Source: Myroides odoratimimus (GTDB taxonomy: Bacteria; Bacteroidota; Bacteroidia; Flavobacteriales; Flavobacteriaceae). Taken from it: a stretch of DNA of 64,000 nt. This document shows, in pieces, positions 27,286 to 35,765 of the stretch. The stretch's first letter is position 1, and each line of letters begins with the position of its first letter. The position numbers and the translations under genes are program-made. The notes under the pieces were generated by a model, which made no database searches, was not told the DNA's origin, and was given only the letters and a program-made list of their open reading frames with translations. Where the stretch lies: assembly GCF_001485415.1 (NCBI RefSeq), contig NZ_BCMQ01000012.1:1-64000 (forward strand). Direction: 5' to 3'.

Positions 27286-28611
27286 TTAATAGGTAAATTG
27301 ATTCAAGCCTCCAATTGATTTAATTAATTGAATCTCTGCAAGTTTATAGTCCAACAAAGCACTTGTATAACTATTTTGAGCCTCTGCATAAGCGTTTTCT
27401 GCGTCCAACAAGTCCGTTAGAGGAGCTAACCCTATTTTATAATTATTCTCAATATCCTCTAAGACTTCTTTTGCCAAATGGACATTCTCTTTTTGAGTAA
27501 TAAGTGTAATTCTTGAATTGTCTATTTGCGCTTGTGCATTTTCAATAGCTAATTCCATTGCTAACAGAGTGTCTTGTTTATCAATTTGTAATTTATCAAT
27601 TTCTATTTGAGCTTGTTTTGTCTTAGCTTTTATTACTGATCCATTAAAAATTGGTACCACAAGCTTCAATCCTATACTTGAAAAACCACTCCAATAAGTA
27701 CCGTTCTCAGGCTTACTGAACCATGTAAACTCATCCCCCAAACCAGAGTAACCAAAATTTGCTTGGAAACTTAAACTAGGATAACCTTGAGCTCTAATTG
27801 ATTTTTTATTTAATGTCAAAAGCTCATTTTGTTTATCCAACAATTTAATTTCAGTACGATCTTCTACATCAAATTGCTCAGTGAAAGAAATAGCATCTGA
27901 AATTTTAAATGTATCGTCAGGAAACACAACAAGAGTTTGTATTTCCATACCAATAAGATATTTTAAGGCATTCTCTTGTAGAACCTTTGCATTTACCAAT
28001 TGTTGTCGATTACTCGTTATGTTGTTTAAAGAAACATCTATTCTACTTACATCAATTTTCTTGGCTAAACCTGTTTGATATAAGTTGACAATGACATCTC
28101 TAATTCGAGTGGTGTTATCAATAGTTTTATCCAAGGTTTCTATTTGTGATTTTAATCGATATACTTCATAATAGCTTGTTGCTACTTTTTCAATAATCTG
28201 CTCATTAGTAAGTTGAATATTGATTTTATAGAATTCTCGAGTTGATTTAGCCGCTTTCAAACCTATAAACACAGCCTGATTAAACAATTCTTGTGACAAA
28301 GAAGCAGAAACTGTGGATTGCCATTCTTTCCCAAAAGAAACCATACCTCCACCAAATGCACTAGGCATAGCCATTTTTTGAAGTAATGGATTATTTGTAA
28401 CATCTGCTACAGCATTTATTTGTGGTAAAGCTTGAGCTCTTGCTTCTTGAATTTGATAATCACTATTTTTTAAATCTAAACGAGATTTAACTGCTTCTGC
28501 CTTATTTTCTAAAGCATATGCTATTGCATCCTTTAATTTTAGCTCTACTTCCTGAGCATAACTCATGTACCCTATTAGCCAAATAGCAAGGGTTAATTTT
28601 ATTTTGTTCAT
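27286..28611 (-). CDS. TolC family outer-membrane efflux protein
   Basis: 441 aa. Signal peptide (residues 1-19, ending MSYAQ). Two repeats of the outer-membrane-factor fold, with long helices and NNYKIGLAPLTDLLDAENAYAEAQNSY near the C-terminus, the typical hairpin of the family. It forms the exit duct of the tripartite pump with the two downstream proteins. It is 16 bp after the TetR gene, so the four genes form one operon under TetR control. Confidence 0.9.
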   Translation of the reverse strand: MNKIKLTLAIWLIGYMSYAQEVELKLKDAIAYALENKAEAVKSRLDLKNSDYQIQEARAQALPQINAVADVTNNPLLQKMAMPSAFGGGMVSFGKEWQSTVSASLSQELFNQAVFIGLKAAKSTREFYKINIQLTNEQIIEKVATSYYEVYRLKSQIETLDKTIDNTTRIRDVIVNLYQTGLAKKIDVSRIDVSLNNITSNRQQLVNAKVLQENALKYLIGMEIQTLVVFPDDTFKISDAISFTEQFDVEDRTEIKLLDKQNELLTLNKKSIRAQGYPSLSFQANFGYSGLGDEFTWFSKPENGTYWSGFSSIGLKLVVPIFNGSVIKAKTKQAQIEIDKLQIDKQDTLLAMELAIENAQAQIDNSRITLITQKENVHLAKEVLEDIENNYKIGLAPLTDLLDAENAYAEAQNSYTSALLDYKLAEIQLIKSIGGLNQFTY

Positions 28612-28627
28612 TGAATAAAAATGGTAT

Positions 28628-29236
28628 TTAAACTTGGGTATATGTTTTACGGACTTTGATAAACTCTTCTAAACCTACATCTGTTGAAATAGCTTCGATA
28701 TAGTATTGTATTCTTGATTGATATAAATAGGAAGTTTCGAATTGATCTAACGGAAATAAATCCACATCATCTAATAAATAACAAGAGGCTACAAAAAATC
28801 GAGCTAAAAATTCTATATCTATATCATCTTTATAATCCCCTTCCTTGACTCCCTTAGCTAAGTTTTTTTCTATAAAATGCAATGTTTTTTTTATTATAAC
28901 TTTCTTTTGCTTCTGATAAAGTCTTGGGTAGTATCTTGACAATTCAGCTTGAAATGATATCGAATTGATGTTAAGTACATCGCTTATACTATTATGTATA
29001 CTAAGCAATTCAATAATTGCATTATTATTCTTATCAAAAACTAAGTGAATTTCACTTATAATTAAATCATTTATATAAGCTAAAACCTCTTCTATTAGTC
29101 GATTTTTAGATTCATAATGTTGATATATTGTTTTCTTTGAAATACCCATCTCAAAGGCAATATCATCCATGGTCGTTGTTTTCATGCCATTTTTTAAAAA
29201 TAGCTCTAATGATTTATGGAAAATCTGGTCTTTCAT
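28628..29236 (-). CDS. TetR/AcrR family transcriptional regulator
   Basis: 202 aa. N-terminal helix-turn-helix at residues 1-50: FHKSLELFLKNGMKTTTMDDIA, then MGISKKTIYQHYESKNRLIEEVL. The C-terminal all-helical ligand domain is of unknown specificity. It is first gene of the efflux operon and is probably an autorepressor relieved by a pump substrate. The 326-bp upstream gap would hold its operator, but I could not pick out a convincing palindrome. Confidence 0.9.
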   Translation of the reverse strand: MKDQIFHKSLELFLKNGMKTTTMDDIAFEMGISKKTIYQHYESKNRLIEEVLAYINDLIISEIHLVFDKNNNAIIELLSIHNSISDVLNINSISFQAELSRYYPRLYQKQKKVIIKKTLHFIEKNLAKGVKEGDYKDDIDIEFLARFFVASCYLLDDVDLFPLDQFETSYLYQSRIQYYIEAISTDVGLEEFIKVRKTYTQV

Positions 29237-29562
29237 TTTTATCTTATTATCATAATGGTATAGAACTTAATAAAACAAATAAAACCATTTCATCAATTCC
29301 ATTATTTATCTTTATACCAATAGATAAGCTAATTATACAAAACAACCGAAATATTATACTTTACTAAAAACACAACTAATCCTATAAGATCAAAACAACA
29401 CTTTCCCTTACTATTTTCTACAAAATTCATTTTTCAGATTGTGAACAATACATTTATTAAACGAAAAAAACACCCATAAAGAGTGTTTTTTTTGTCTAAA
29501 CAAGCCTTTTAGTTATTTAGGATAACTAAAAACTGTTACTAGTAAATTACAAACTATACTAA
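29237..29562. other. intergenic region upstream of tetR-like gene
   Basis: AT-rich and non-coding. It should contain the efflux operon promoter and operator, but no clear -7/-33 pair or palindrome stands out. It holds a terminator for the two-component operon at 29464-29493. Confidence 0.5.
29464..29493. terminator. terminator after the LytTR regulator gene
   Basis: AAAAAACAC pairs with GTGTTTTTT around a 9-nt loop; A and T tracts flank it on both strands. Confidence 0.75.
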
Positions 29563-30261
29563 TCAATATAAATCTAAAAAATCTTTACGGTAAGTTTCTC
29601 CCAACGGTATTTCAAATTCCCCAATATACACATTGTGAGTATTAAATGAATCAATATGATTGACATTTATAATATAAGACTTGCTAACTCTTAAAAAAAA
29701 ACTAGGTATTAATTTTTGATGTATTGTTTTTAGATTCATAGCCGTTATTAATTTCTGTGTGACTGTATGAATTACAACATAATCCTTTAACCCCTCAATA
29801 AACAATATCTCTTTATAATTTAATTTGTGATTTCTTCTTTCCGATTTTATCCAGAAAAATTCATTACTAGGTTCCTCTATAATACTAGCAAATTTATTAT
29901 TATCCAACAGTGTTTTATACAAAACAGCTTTATTTATTGCTTTCTTCAAACGCAGTTTATCAATTGGCTTAACTAAGTAATCAATAGCATCTAGTTCATA
30001 ACTTTTATGCGCATATTGTGGGTATGCTGTTGTGAAAATAACAAGTGTTTTCATAGGCAGTAATTCTGCTAAATCCAAACCTGAAAAAAAAGGCATCTCA
30101 ATATCTAAAAAAATAAGATCAACCTCATTTTCTTTCAAAAACTCTAAAGCTTTTGATCCATTGGAAAACTTTCCAAATATTGTAATATTTGAAGATTCTT
30201 CAATTAAAGATTCCATTTCTTTTCTAGCTAGAGGCTCATCATCTACAATAATACAATTCAT
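29563..30261 (-). CDS. LytTR family response regulator
   Basis: 232 aa. Receiver domain 1-120 with acidic pair VDDEP, phosphoacceptor Asp53 in LIFLDIEMP, Thr in VIFTTAYPQ and Lys in DYLVKPI. LytTR DNA-binding domain about 135-232 (ERRNHKLNYKEILFIEGLKDYVVIHT, FLRVSKSYIINVNHI). Cytoplasmic partner of the sensor kinase encoded just upstream: the kinase stop and this start overlap by 4 bp (ATGA), indicating translational coupling. Targets are unknown, but the efflux operon is next in the same direction. Confidence 0.93.
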   Translation of the reverse strand: MNCIIVDDEPLARKEMESLIEESSNITIFGKFSNGSKALEFLKENEVDLIFLDIEMPFFSGLDLAELLPMKTLVIFTTAYPQYAHKSYELDAIDYLVKPIDKLRLKKAINKAVLYKTLLDNNKFASIIEEPSNEFFWIKSERRNHKLNYKEILFIEGLKDYVVIHTVTQKLITAMNLKTIHQKLIPSFFLRVSKSYIINVNHIDSFNTHNVYIGEFEIPLGETYRKDFLDLY

Positions 30262-31328
30262 ATTGGAATAATTAAATTAACATGGAACAAATTCTCTTCT
30301 GAAGTTATTTTCAACTTATGACGATCTGGATATATAAGGTCTAGGCGTCTTTTTATATTAGCCAAACCTAAACCTCCACTTTTGTTTTTATATGTCGAAA
30401 AGTCAACACTTTTTGAGTTTGTACAACTAAAGAATAACTTTTCATCATCTACATTTATAGTAAGTTTAATATAACTTTCAGCTTCATTAATATCATAACT
30501 ATATTTTATTGCATTTTCAACGAAAACAGTAAACAAACCTGAAGGTATAAATATAGCATTCATTGAATTTTTATCTAACTTACAATTAAAGTGAATAGTC
30601 AAATTTTCTTTCCTTATTTTTTCCAGATTCAAAAAGTTTAAGATAAACTCAATTTCTGAGGCTAATACTACTCGTTCTTGATTACTCTCATAAAGTTGAT
30701 AGCGTAAAAACTCAGATAGTTTCATAATAACAGTAGTTGCTTTCTCTGGTTCTATACGAATAAGTGATTTTACATTGTTTAACATATTAAACAAAAAGTG
30801 TGGACTTATTTGATTCTTTAATTCATTTAATTCCATAGTATGGGTTAAACTTTTTAATCCAACGATACGCTCTTTATCTTTAATCCAATTCTGCAACAAT
30901 TTTATTGTTGTAGACAATGAAATAAAAGATGCACAAAGAAGAAGAATTGTATAATAATTATCTGTTCTTCTTATACTATTTAAAGGAATTAATCGATGGG
31001 AATTAAAATAGTTACCATAACACCATTCTATTATATTTAAGCCAATTAAAACTAATATTATAAGAAAAATAAAATATAGTATATATCTATTTTTAAATAA
31101 AAAAGTTGGTATTAACAAATACATATTTAAATAAAACATAGCTATAAAAATAGAATAAACTAAAAAAACAACATAGTAAGCTATTGTTTTTGGAAATTCT
31201 TTAAAAAAATCCCCAAAATACAAGAGTAAGAAAAATCCTATTAGAAAAAAGGCATGTCTTGCAAAACGGAAACGTTTCTCGGTAAGAAAGCTCATAATAA
31301 AACCATTACTAAATTCTCTATTTTCCAT
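30258..31328 (-). CDS. LytS-type sensor histidine kinase
   Basis: About 356 aa from the ATG at 31328 (MENREFSNGF); a TTG 21 bp further upstream is less likely. Four hydrophobic membrane segments lie in the first 150 residues. Then comes the His_kinase domain with phospho-acceptor His in NQISPHFLFNMLNNVKSL and an ATPase domain with FVENAIKYS and SGGLGLANIKRRL. The membrane sensor phosphorylates the LytTR regulator whose gene overlaps its 3' end by 4 bp. The outer-membrane-protein gene 45 bp upstream on the same strand is probably part of the operon. Confidence 0.92.
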   Translation of the reverse strand: MENREFSNGFIMSFLTEKRFRFARHAFFLIGFFLLLYFGDFFKEFPKTIAYYVVFLVYSIFIAMFYLNMYLLIPTFLFKNRYILYFIFLIILVLIGLNIIEWCYGNYFNSHRLIPLNSIRRTDNYYTILLLCASFISLSTTIKLLQNWIKDKERIVGLKSLTHTMELNELKNQISPHFLFNMLNNVKSLIRIEPEKATTVIMKLSEFLRYQLYESNQERVVLASEIEFILNFLNLEKIRKENLTIHFNCKLDKNSMNAIFIPSGLFTVFVENAIKYSYDINEAESYIKLTINVDDEKLFFSCTNSKSVDFSTYKNKSGGLGLANIKRRLDLIYPDRHKLKITSEENLFHVNLIIPI

Positions 31329-31393
31329 TATGTTTTTTTTTAATATCAATTAAACTCAACTTATTTAATGAATTTGATCATTCCATTTACTTA

Positions 31394-32404
31394 TTATTTT
31401 TTCTTTAGTAAACTAAAAGGATTAAATGAAACTCCTACATTAAAATAGAACGTAGGATCTGGTTTTAATTCAACTACTGAATGATTAAATGATTCCTCTT
31501 TTTCAAATATTCTTGCAGAAGGTGTTATTTTAATTCCTGCCTTACCTGTAATCACAAAATCACCGACGGCATATTCATAAATCACTCCTGAGTTTACATC
31601 AATTTGTCTATATTCATATCTCTGACTCGTTCCATCCACATTATACAAATAAAATGAGGTTGGATCCATCTCTGATCCGAAAGAAATTCTTCCTGCATCA
31701 AAAACATTTTTTCTAATATACACACTTTTAGGAAGCGTCGCTTCAAAAACCATCCCATTGTTGAATCTATATTCAAAAGTAAAAATAGGAAGTATAGGAA
31801 CTTGAGAAGTAGGATCAATATTACCTAACAAACCTAAACTCATTTTTGTTTTGGCTTCACTTTTCAATACAACTATTCCTGAAACTAATCCTTTCACCCT
31901 TTCAAAATGACGATCACTTCCTTCTACAATTAAACTAGAAGAAAAAACTGTTCTTTTTCCAAAAAGTGTTGAAAAATACACGAAATTTAAAGATGTAAAA
32001 TGATAATGAAAATCCTCTTGAACCATACTTGGATTGACTGATTTAAAATCAAATAAATCCGTTTTCATATGAGTGAATTTATAACCTAAAGTAGTTCCAA
32101 GTACCCAATTTTTATTCTTAATAAAATTAATTGAAGCACTTACTTTAACTTGTTTAAAATCCTCTACTTTTCCTTCTTCAAGTGAAGTAATTCCTTTTTG
32201 AGGACTAAAATTATAGGGTGAAACATTTGAGAACTCTATATTTAATGGTCTGATAATAGTAAATTTATCAGCCGCATAAACTACCACTTGTTTTGGGCTA
32301 CTAATACTATCTTTTTTTAATGGTAAATTATTTTTTTCTTCTTGAGAAAAACAGGTAATAGATAATAATAAACTACCTACTAAACATACTGTATCTTTAA
32401 TCAT
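31394..32404 (-). CDS. predicted outer-membrane beta-barrel protein
   Basis: 336 aa. Signal peptide ending CFSQ (about residue 21). The rest consists of alternating amphipathic strands (VKVSASINFIKNKNWVLGTTLG, FTSLNFVYFSTLFG, FIITGKAGIKITPSA-like) and ends in an aromatic strand with F near the C-terminus, as in small outer-membrane barrels. It resembles the DUF6268-type barrels of Bacteroidota, a tentative link. It is upstream of and co-directional with the kinase/regulator pair. Confidence 0.65.
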   Translation of the reverse strand: MIKDTVCLVGSLLLSITCFSQEEKNNLPLKKDSISSPKQVVVYAADKFTIIRPLNIEFSNVSPYNFSPQKGITSLEEGKVEDFKQVKVSASINFIKNKNWVLGTTLGYKFTHMKTDLFDFKSVNPSMVQEDFHYHFTSLNFVYFSTLFGKRTVFSSSLIVEGSDRHFERVKGLVSGIVVLKSEAKTKMSLGLLGNIDPTSQVPILPIFTFEYRFNNGMVFEATLPKSVYIRKNVFDAGRISFGSEMDPTSFYLYNVDGTSQRYEYRQIDVNSGVIYEYAVGDFVITGKAGIKITPSARIFEKEESFNHSVVELKPDPTFYFNVGVSFNPFSLLKKK

Positions 32405-32628
32405 ATAAAGGATATTCTTATTTTAAACTAAAAAGAAGTTAAATACTAAAATATTGTTCATACCTAAGCAAGTAAGTCAGAGATGAAACAGAGACAAATA
32501 AATAAAAAATAAAATTTGTCTTATCTTTTTTTATACCAAACAGCATAAATTTTATACCAACCTGTCTTAAATAATTATTTCCAATTTTCTTCGTAAATGA
32601 TATAGAATTTGGCTTAATTTTTTTTTGA

Positions 32629-32673
32629 TAAACAATACGTGTTTTCCGCAATATTTTATAGTGTTTTCTCGTA
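32629..32673. repeat. dispersed ~43-bp repeat, copy 2
   Basis: AACAATACGTGTTTTCCGC...ATATTTTATAGTGTTTTCTCG, near copy of 22200-22246 in the same orientation; the two GTGTTTTC units are 21 bp apart here. It lies about 60 bp upstream of the rteC remnant. Confidence 0.65.
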
Positions 32674-32734
32674 TTGACTCGTAACAAAACTTTCTTTACT
32701 TTAGAAGTAGTGCTACTGATTTTTTCTCAAGTTC

Positions 32735-33612
32735 ATGATGTCAATAATTAACCAACCAAAAAACCTAATTATGACACAAAAAGAAAATTTCAAACACTTA
32801 GTGAAATCAATTGAAAGTAAAGAAGTAGAGTTAAACCTCTGGGGATCTCTTACCATTGAGAAAACTTTAGAAATAATCAAGTTTCTTCAGCTTATCTTAA
32901 TTGGCTTAAAGGAAAATATTTTAAAAAATGGGTTTCAAAATCAATTAGAAGAAATTAATTTTTTTAAAATAGTTAAACCTCACATCTTAAGCAAACTAAT
33001 CTTTTATAATAAAGTATATCGGATTGAAACATGTTGCCCCTTAGATTATACCTCCCAAAACAAATACTACTTAAAAAAAATAGAAGAGCTTAACTCTGAA
33101 TACAAAAAATACTATAGCCAAAATGAATTTTATAAGTATTACAAGGCTAATAGAATAGACAAAGACATTGAATATTTTACTCTAGGTAAATAACACCTCT
33201 TATAGGACTTAATAGCTTTGTATTTGAAATTGACATACTCTTCTCTACTTATTACGATTACAAAGCTTCTCGTATCATTGCTCATAACATGTTGCAAAAC
33301 TATCTACAGGAAAAAGTAAACAGTTCAATTACAAAAAATACTAGGCTCTTACAATTTTCAGAAACACTTGTATGGTCCGAGTCTCATAATGCTTTGATAG
33401 AGCTTATCTACGCCCTTTATGTGTCGGGTTCTATTAATCACGGCAAACTGGAAATACGAAAAATAGCAGTGCTATTTCAGCAGCTTTTTGGTATTACACT
33501 TTCTGATATTCATCATGCTTTTCATCGAATGAAAACAAGGGCTAGGTCTAAAACAAGTTATTTGGATAGATTGAAAGAAGAGTTGGAACAGTATATGGAT
33601 AAAGAATATTAG
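32735..33612 (+). pseudogene. rteC: RteC-like regulator, frameshifted
   Basis: Two ORFs (32735-33193 and 33289-33612) are parts of one gene. The first ends FYKYYKANRIDKDIEYFTLGK-stop. Shifting frame by one base at about 33188 continues without a stop through FVFEIDILFSTYYDYKASRIIAHNMLQNYLQEK into the second ORF, which has the RteC C-terminus (ALIELIYALYVSGSINHG, SDIHHAFHRMKTRARSKTSYLDRLKEEL). RteC activates excision in CTnDOT-type elements. With the shift the element has lost this control. The start may be ATG 32735 or 32771. Confidence 0.8.
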
Positions 33613-33620
33613 TCTGTAAA

Positions 33621-33652
33621 AACTAGCCTTACTAATTATCTACTAGGGCTAG
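33621..33652 (+). terminator. possible terminator after rteC remnant
   Basis: AACTAGCC pairs with GGCTAGTT across about 16 nt; a TTTTT run follows after 10 nt, so it is weak. Confidence 0.4.
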
Positions 33653-33808
33653 TTACCTAAATAGTTTTTGCGCTAATATTTCTTATCACCTGATATTCAA
33701 AAAAATTGATACACTAAAACTCAATTTGATCAGTATTATAGAAAAATTGTTTAAATTTTTTAACAAGTACAATCTCTAATCATGGAATAGCATAAAATTA
33801 AGATCGTA

Positions 33809-34160
33809 TTAGAAATACTCAGGAAATGAATCAATAAATTCATTGTTTTTACCAAATAGAATTTGCTCGTTATCATCTATTAAGCACTCAGAAAGTTCCA
33901 AAATCATTCGATGTTGGTCTATACTTTGTCCTATAAAAACTATTTCATTTAAACAATCTCCCCATACTGGGTGCCATTCTGATTCAATTAAAGTTTGGTT
34001 ATAAACAAAATCAGGATGTAATATTCTTTGACCAAAAGGAATACTACACTACCAAACTCCAGCATTTTCTAATCTACTAGAACCTCCTGCTTGAGAAAAA
34101 TTAAATATTTCATCAGGTCGACTAGCAATCCAAAAAAGTCCCTTTGCTCTTAATAAAATA
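33809..34160 (-). pseudogene. C-terminal fragment of a CobW/COG0523 GTPase
   Basis: Minus-strand translation reads ILLRAKGLFWIASRPDE, FNFSQAGGSSRLENAGVW, a stop (TAG, 34049-34051, where Trp or similar is expected), then LNEIVFIGQSIDQ and a C-terminus ending PEYF. This is the CobW C-terminal domain of G3E metal-chaperone GTPases; the GTPase domain is gone. The homology stops right at the hairpin end of the IS200-like element, so insertion and deletion by that element is the likely cause. Members of this family are often zinc-responsive. Confidence 0.75.
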
Positions 34161-34724
34161 CCTCGGGGCAAGCCCACGAGGTATTGTTAGAACAGAGTAA
34201 GTTGACCAGAATATACTTTCTGATAATCTTTATCTGATTTACCTTGACTTTCTATATACTTTCGTATTACTTCTTTGTTCCCATATAAGCCTACTGTATT
34301 TGCATAAAAACCACTTGTCCATAAATTACCTCCCCATAATAATTGCTTTATTTCTGGGTGAATACGGAACATTTCACGAGCTGTTATACTCTTTATCGTA
34401 CGTACTATTTGACTTAATGACAAACTTGGTCACTCTGTATCAAAAAATGAACATGGTCTGATTCATAGCCTATCTCCAAAAAAGCTATCTCATATCTCTC
34501 TGATATTTCCTCACAAACTTTCACTAAACTAAGACCTGACTCATCTGTAAGTAACTTACGCCTATATTTCATAGGAAATACTATATGATACAATAGTAAC
34601 GTCTTATTATGACTCTTATAAATATGTTCATCATCCATAGAACTAAGTTACACTTTTTCAAAGTGTTTTGAAAAACCATCCGTTTTTCAAACTTTTCCTT
34701 CTGACCCCGAGGCAAGCCTCGGGG
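34161..34724 (-). mobile_element. IS200/IS605-type insertion sequence, inactive
   Basis: Bounded by subterminal hairpins: 34161-34181 (CCTCGGGGC...GCCCACGAGG, one mismatch) and 34705-34724 (perfect CCCCGAGGC-AA-GCCTCGGGG). The hairpin ends and the lack of inverted terminal repeats fit single-strand Y1 transposition. It carries only a tnpA-type gene, which is frameshifted. It is flanked by a CobW fragment on one side and a TonB-plug fragment on the other. Confidence 0.8.
34187..34638 (-). pseudogene. tnpA: IS200-type Y1 transposase, frameshifted
   Basis: The N-terminal ORF (34638-34414) has YHIVFPMKYRRKLL and the HUH metal motif in DHVHFLI, then runs out of frame at SDQVCH. The C-terminal ORF (to 34187) has LSQIVRTIKSITARE, LWGGNLWTSGFYANTVG and the catalytic Tyr helix VIRKYIESQG. 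The break is near 34425. Together they would give a normal ~150-aa TnpA. The frame change makes the copy non-autonomous. Confidence 0.85.
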
Positions 34725-34730
34725 AATTCT

Positions 34731-35048
34731 TTAGATTAAAGTATCTACACTTACCTTTCCAACATAAGAAATCATTACACGATGTTTTCCTTTTGACAAC
34801 TCTAAAGAAAACTCTCCTTTATTGTTTGAAAAAGTTTCAACCCGACTAGGTGACGAATAGACATAAGTATGAGACAAAGCCTCCTTTTGATTTTTACCTT
34901 CTTGCAATACTCTTGCTTTAAGCTTATACATTTTGATTTCCTGAGCATAAATTGAACTTGTACAAGAAAAACTTGTCAGTATTAATAAAAGACTAAATCG
35001 CTTAAATTTCGTTCTGTTTATATCACTATTTAATTTCATTTGATCCAT
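34731..35048 (-). pseudogene. N-terminal fragment of a TonB-receptor-type protein
   Basis: 105 aa. A signal peptide (about residues 14-36, ending SIYAQ) is followed by a carboxypeptidase-regulatory-like beta domain (KARVLQEGKNQKEAL, HTYVYSS, ETFSNNKGEFSLELSKGKHRVMISYVG) that precedes the plug and barrel of many Bacteroidota TonB-dependent receptors. The ORF stops 7 bp from the IS200-like hairpin, so the rest was probably removed with the IS. A secreted small protein is possible but less likely. Confidence 0.6.
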
Positions 35049-35475
35049 TAATTTTAAATCAGGACAAAACTATATCCGAATAAAATTTCAACGCTGACGA
35101 TATGCGAAATAATAAAGACGAAACAAGTAATACTTGCTAATCTCATTGTAATTATTCTATAACTATCCAGTAGCTTTGCTTTATAAGCTTTAAATAAATT
35201 CTGCTTTTAAAACTCTATTCCATTAAATAAAGAAATCTTAAATTATTTTCTAATGACTGAACTAATCACTAAAAAAAATTTAGAGATATATTATGTGCAA
35301 AAACAATATCTCTTTATATTCTTAAAAGTTTGGCTAATATGTATCCTAAGTTGTTTTTGTCAATTACACTCAATTTACTCCCCATGCTACCTCAGTTGAA
35401 GCCCATCGTGTTGAGTTAAAATAGATCTGATAAACACCCTCATAGAATGGCGCATCATGGATGTAGGAGAAGTGC
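35049..35475. other. non-coding/decayed stretch
   Basis: No intact gene. A minus-strand open segment of about 37 codons around 35365-35480 (FSYIHDAPFYEGVYQIYFNS) looks like an orphan gene end, but I do not recognise the family. AGAGATAT/ATATCTCT at 35282-35313 could be a terminator. Confidence 0.35.
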
Positions 35476-35476
35476 A

Positions 35477-35642
35477 ATGTTAGCATTTACGGTTTCTAGT
35501 AATAATTTTGAAGGGTAATTGCTGTTGGAATTTCAGTATTTGGTATTACATCACCCAGTGCATTTGCTACAGCCATTGAACCTCTTATAGAAGTACCAGT
35601 TTTAATTGGTCTTGTACATTTAAGTCTTTATTTCAGAAAATG
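35477..35642 (+). pseudogene. C-terminal fragment of an ACR3-type arsenite transporter
   Basis: Reads MLAFTVSSNNFE, then after a shift at about 35513-35517 VIAVGISVFGITSPSAFATA and IEPLIEVPVLIGLVHLSLYF, ending in a stop at 35642. This matches the last two membrane segments of ACR3 family arsenite efflux proteins (SNNFELAIAV, GPLVEVPV in relatives). Only about 55 codons remain. Confidence 0.7.
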
Positions 35643-35697
35643 ATTTTTTAAAAGAAATGAAGGGGGTAACCTTAAAGATGAAATGATGAAAAAGTAG

Positions 35698-35724
35698 GAG
35701 CCTTATCCTTAGGCTCTCTTTTTT
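35698..35724 (+). terminator. terminator of the decayed transporter operon
   Basis: GAGCCT-TATCCTT-AGGCTC followed by TCTTTTTT, 56 bp after the fragment. Confidence 0.75.
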
Positions 35725-35765
35725 GACTTTATTATATTTACAATCTTATTATTTAAAAACTGAAG

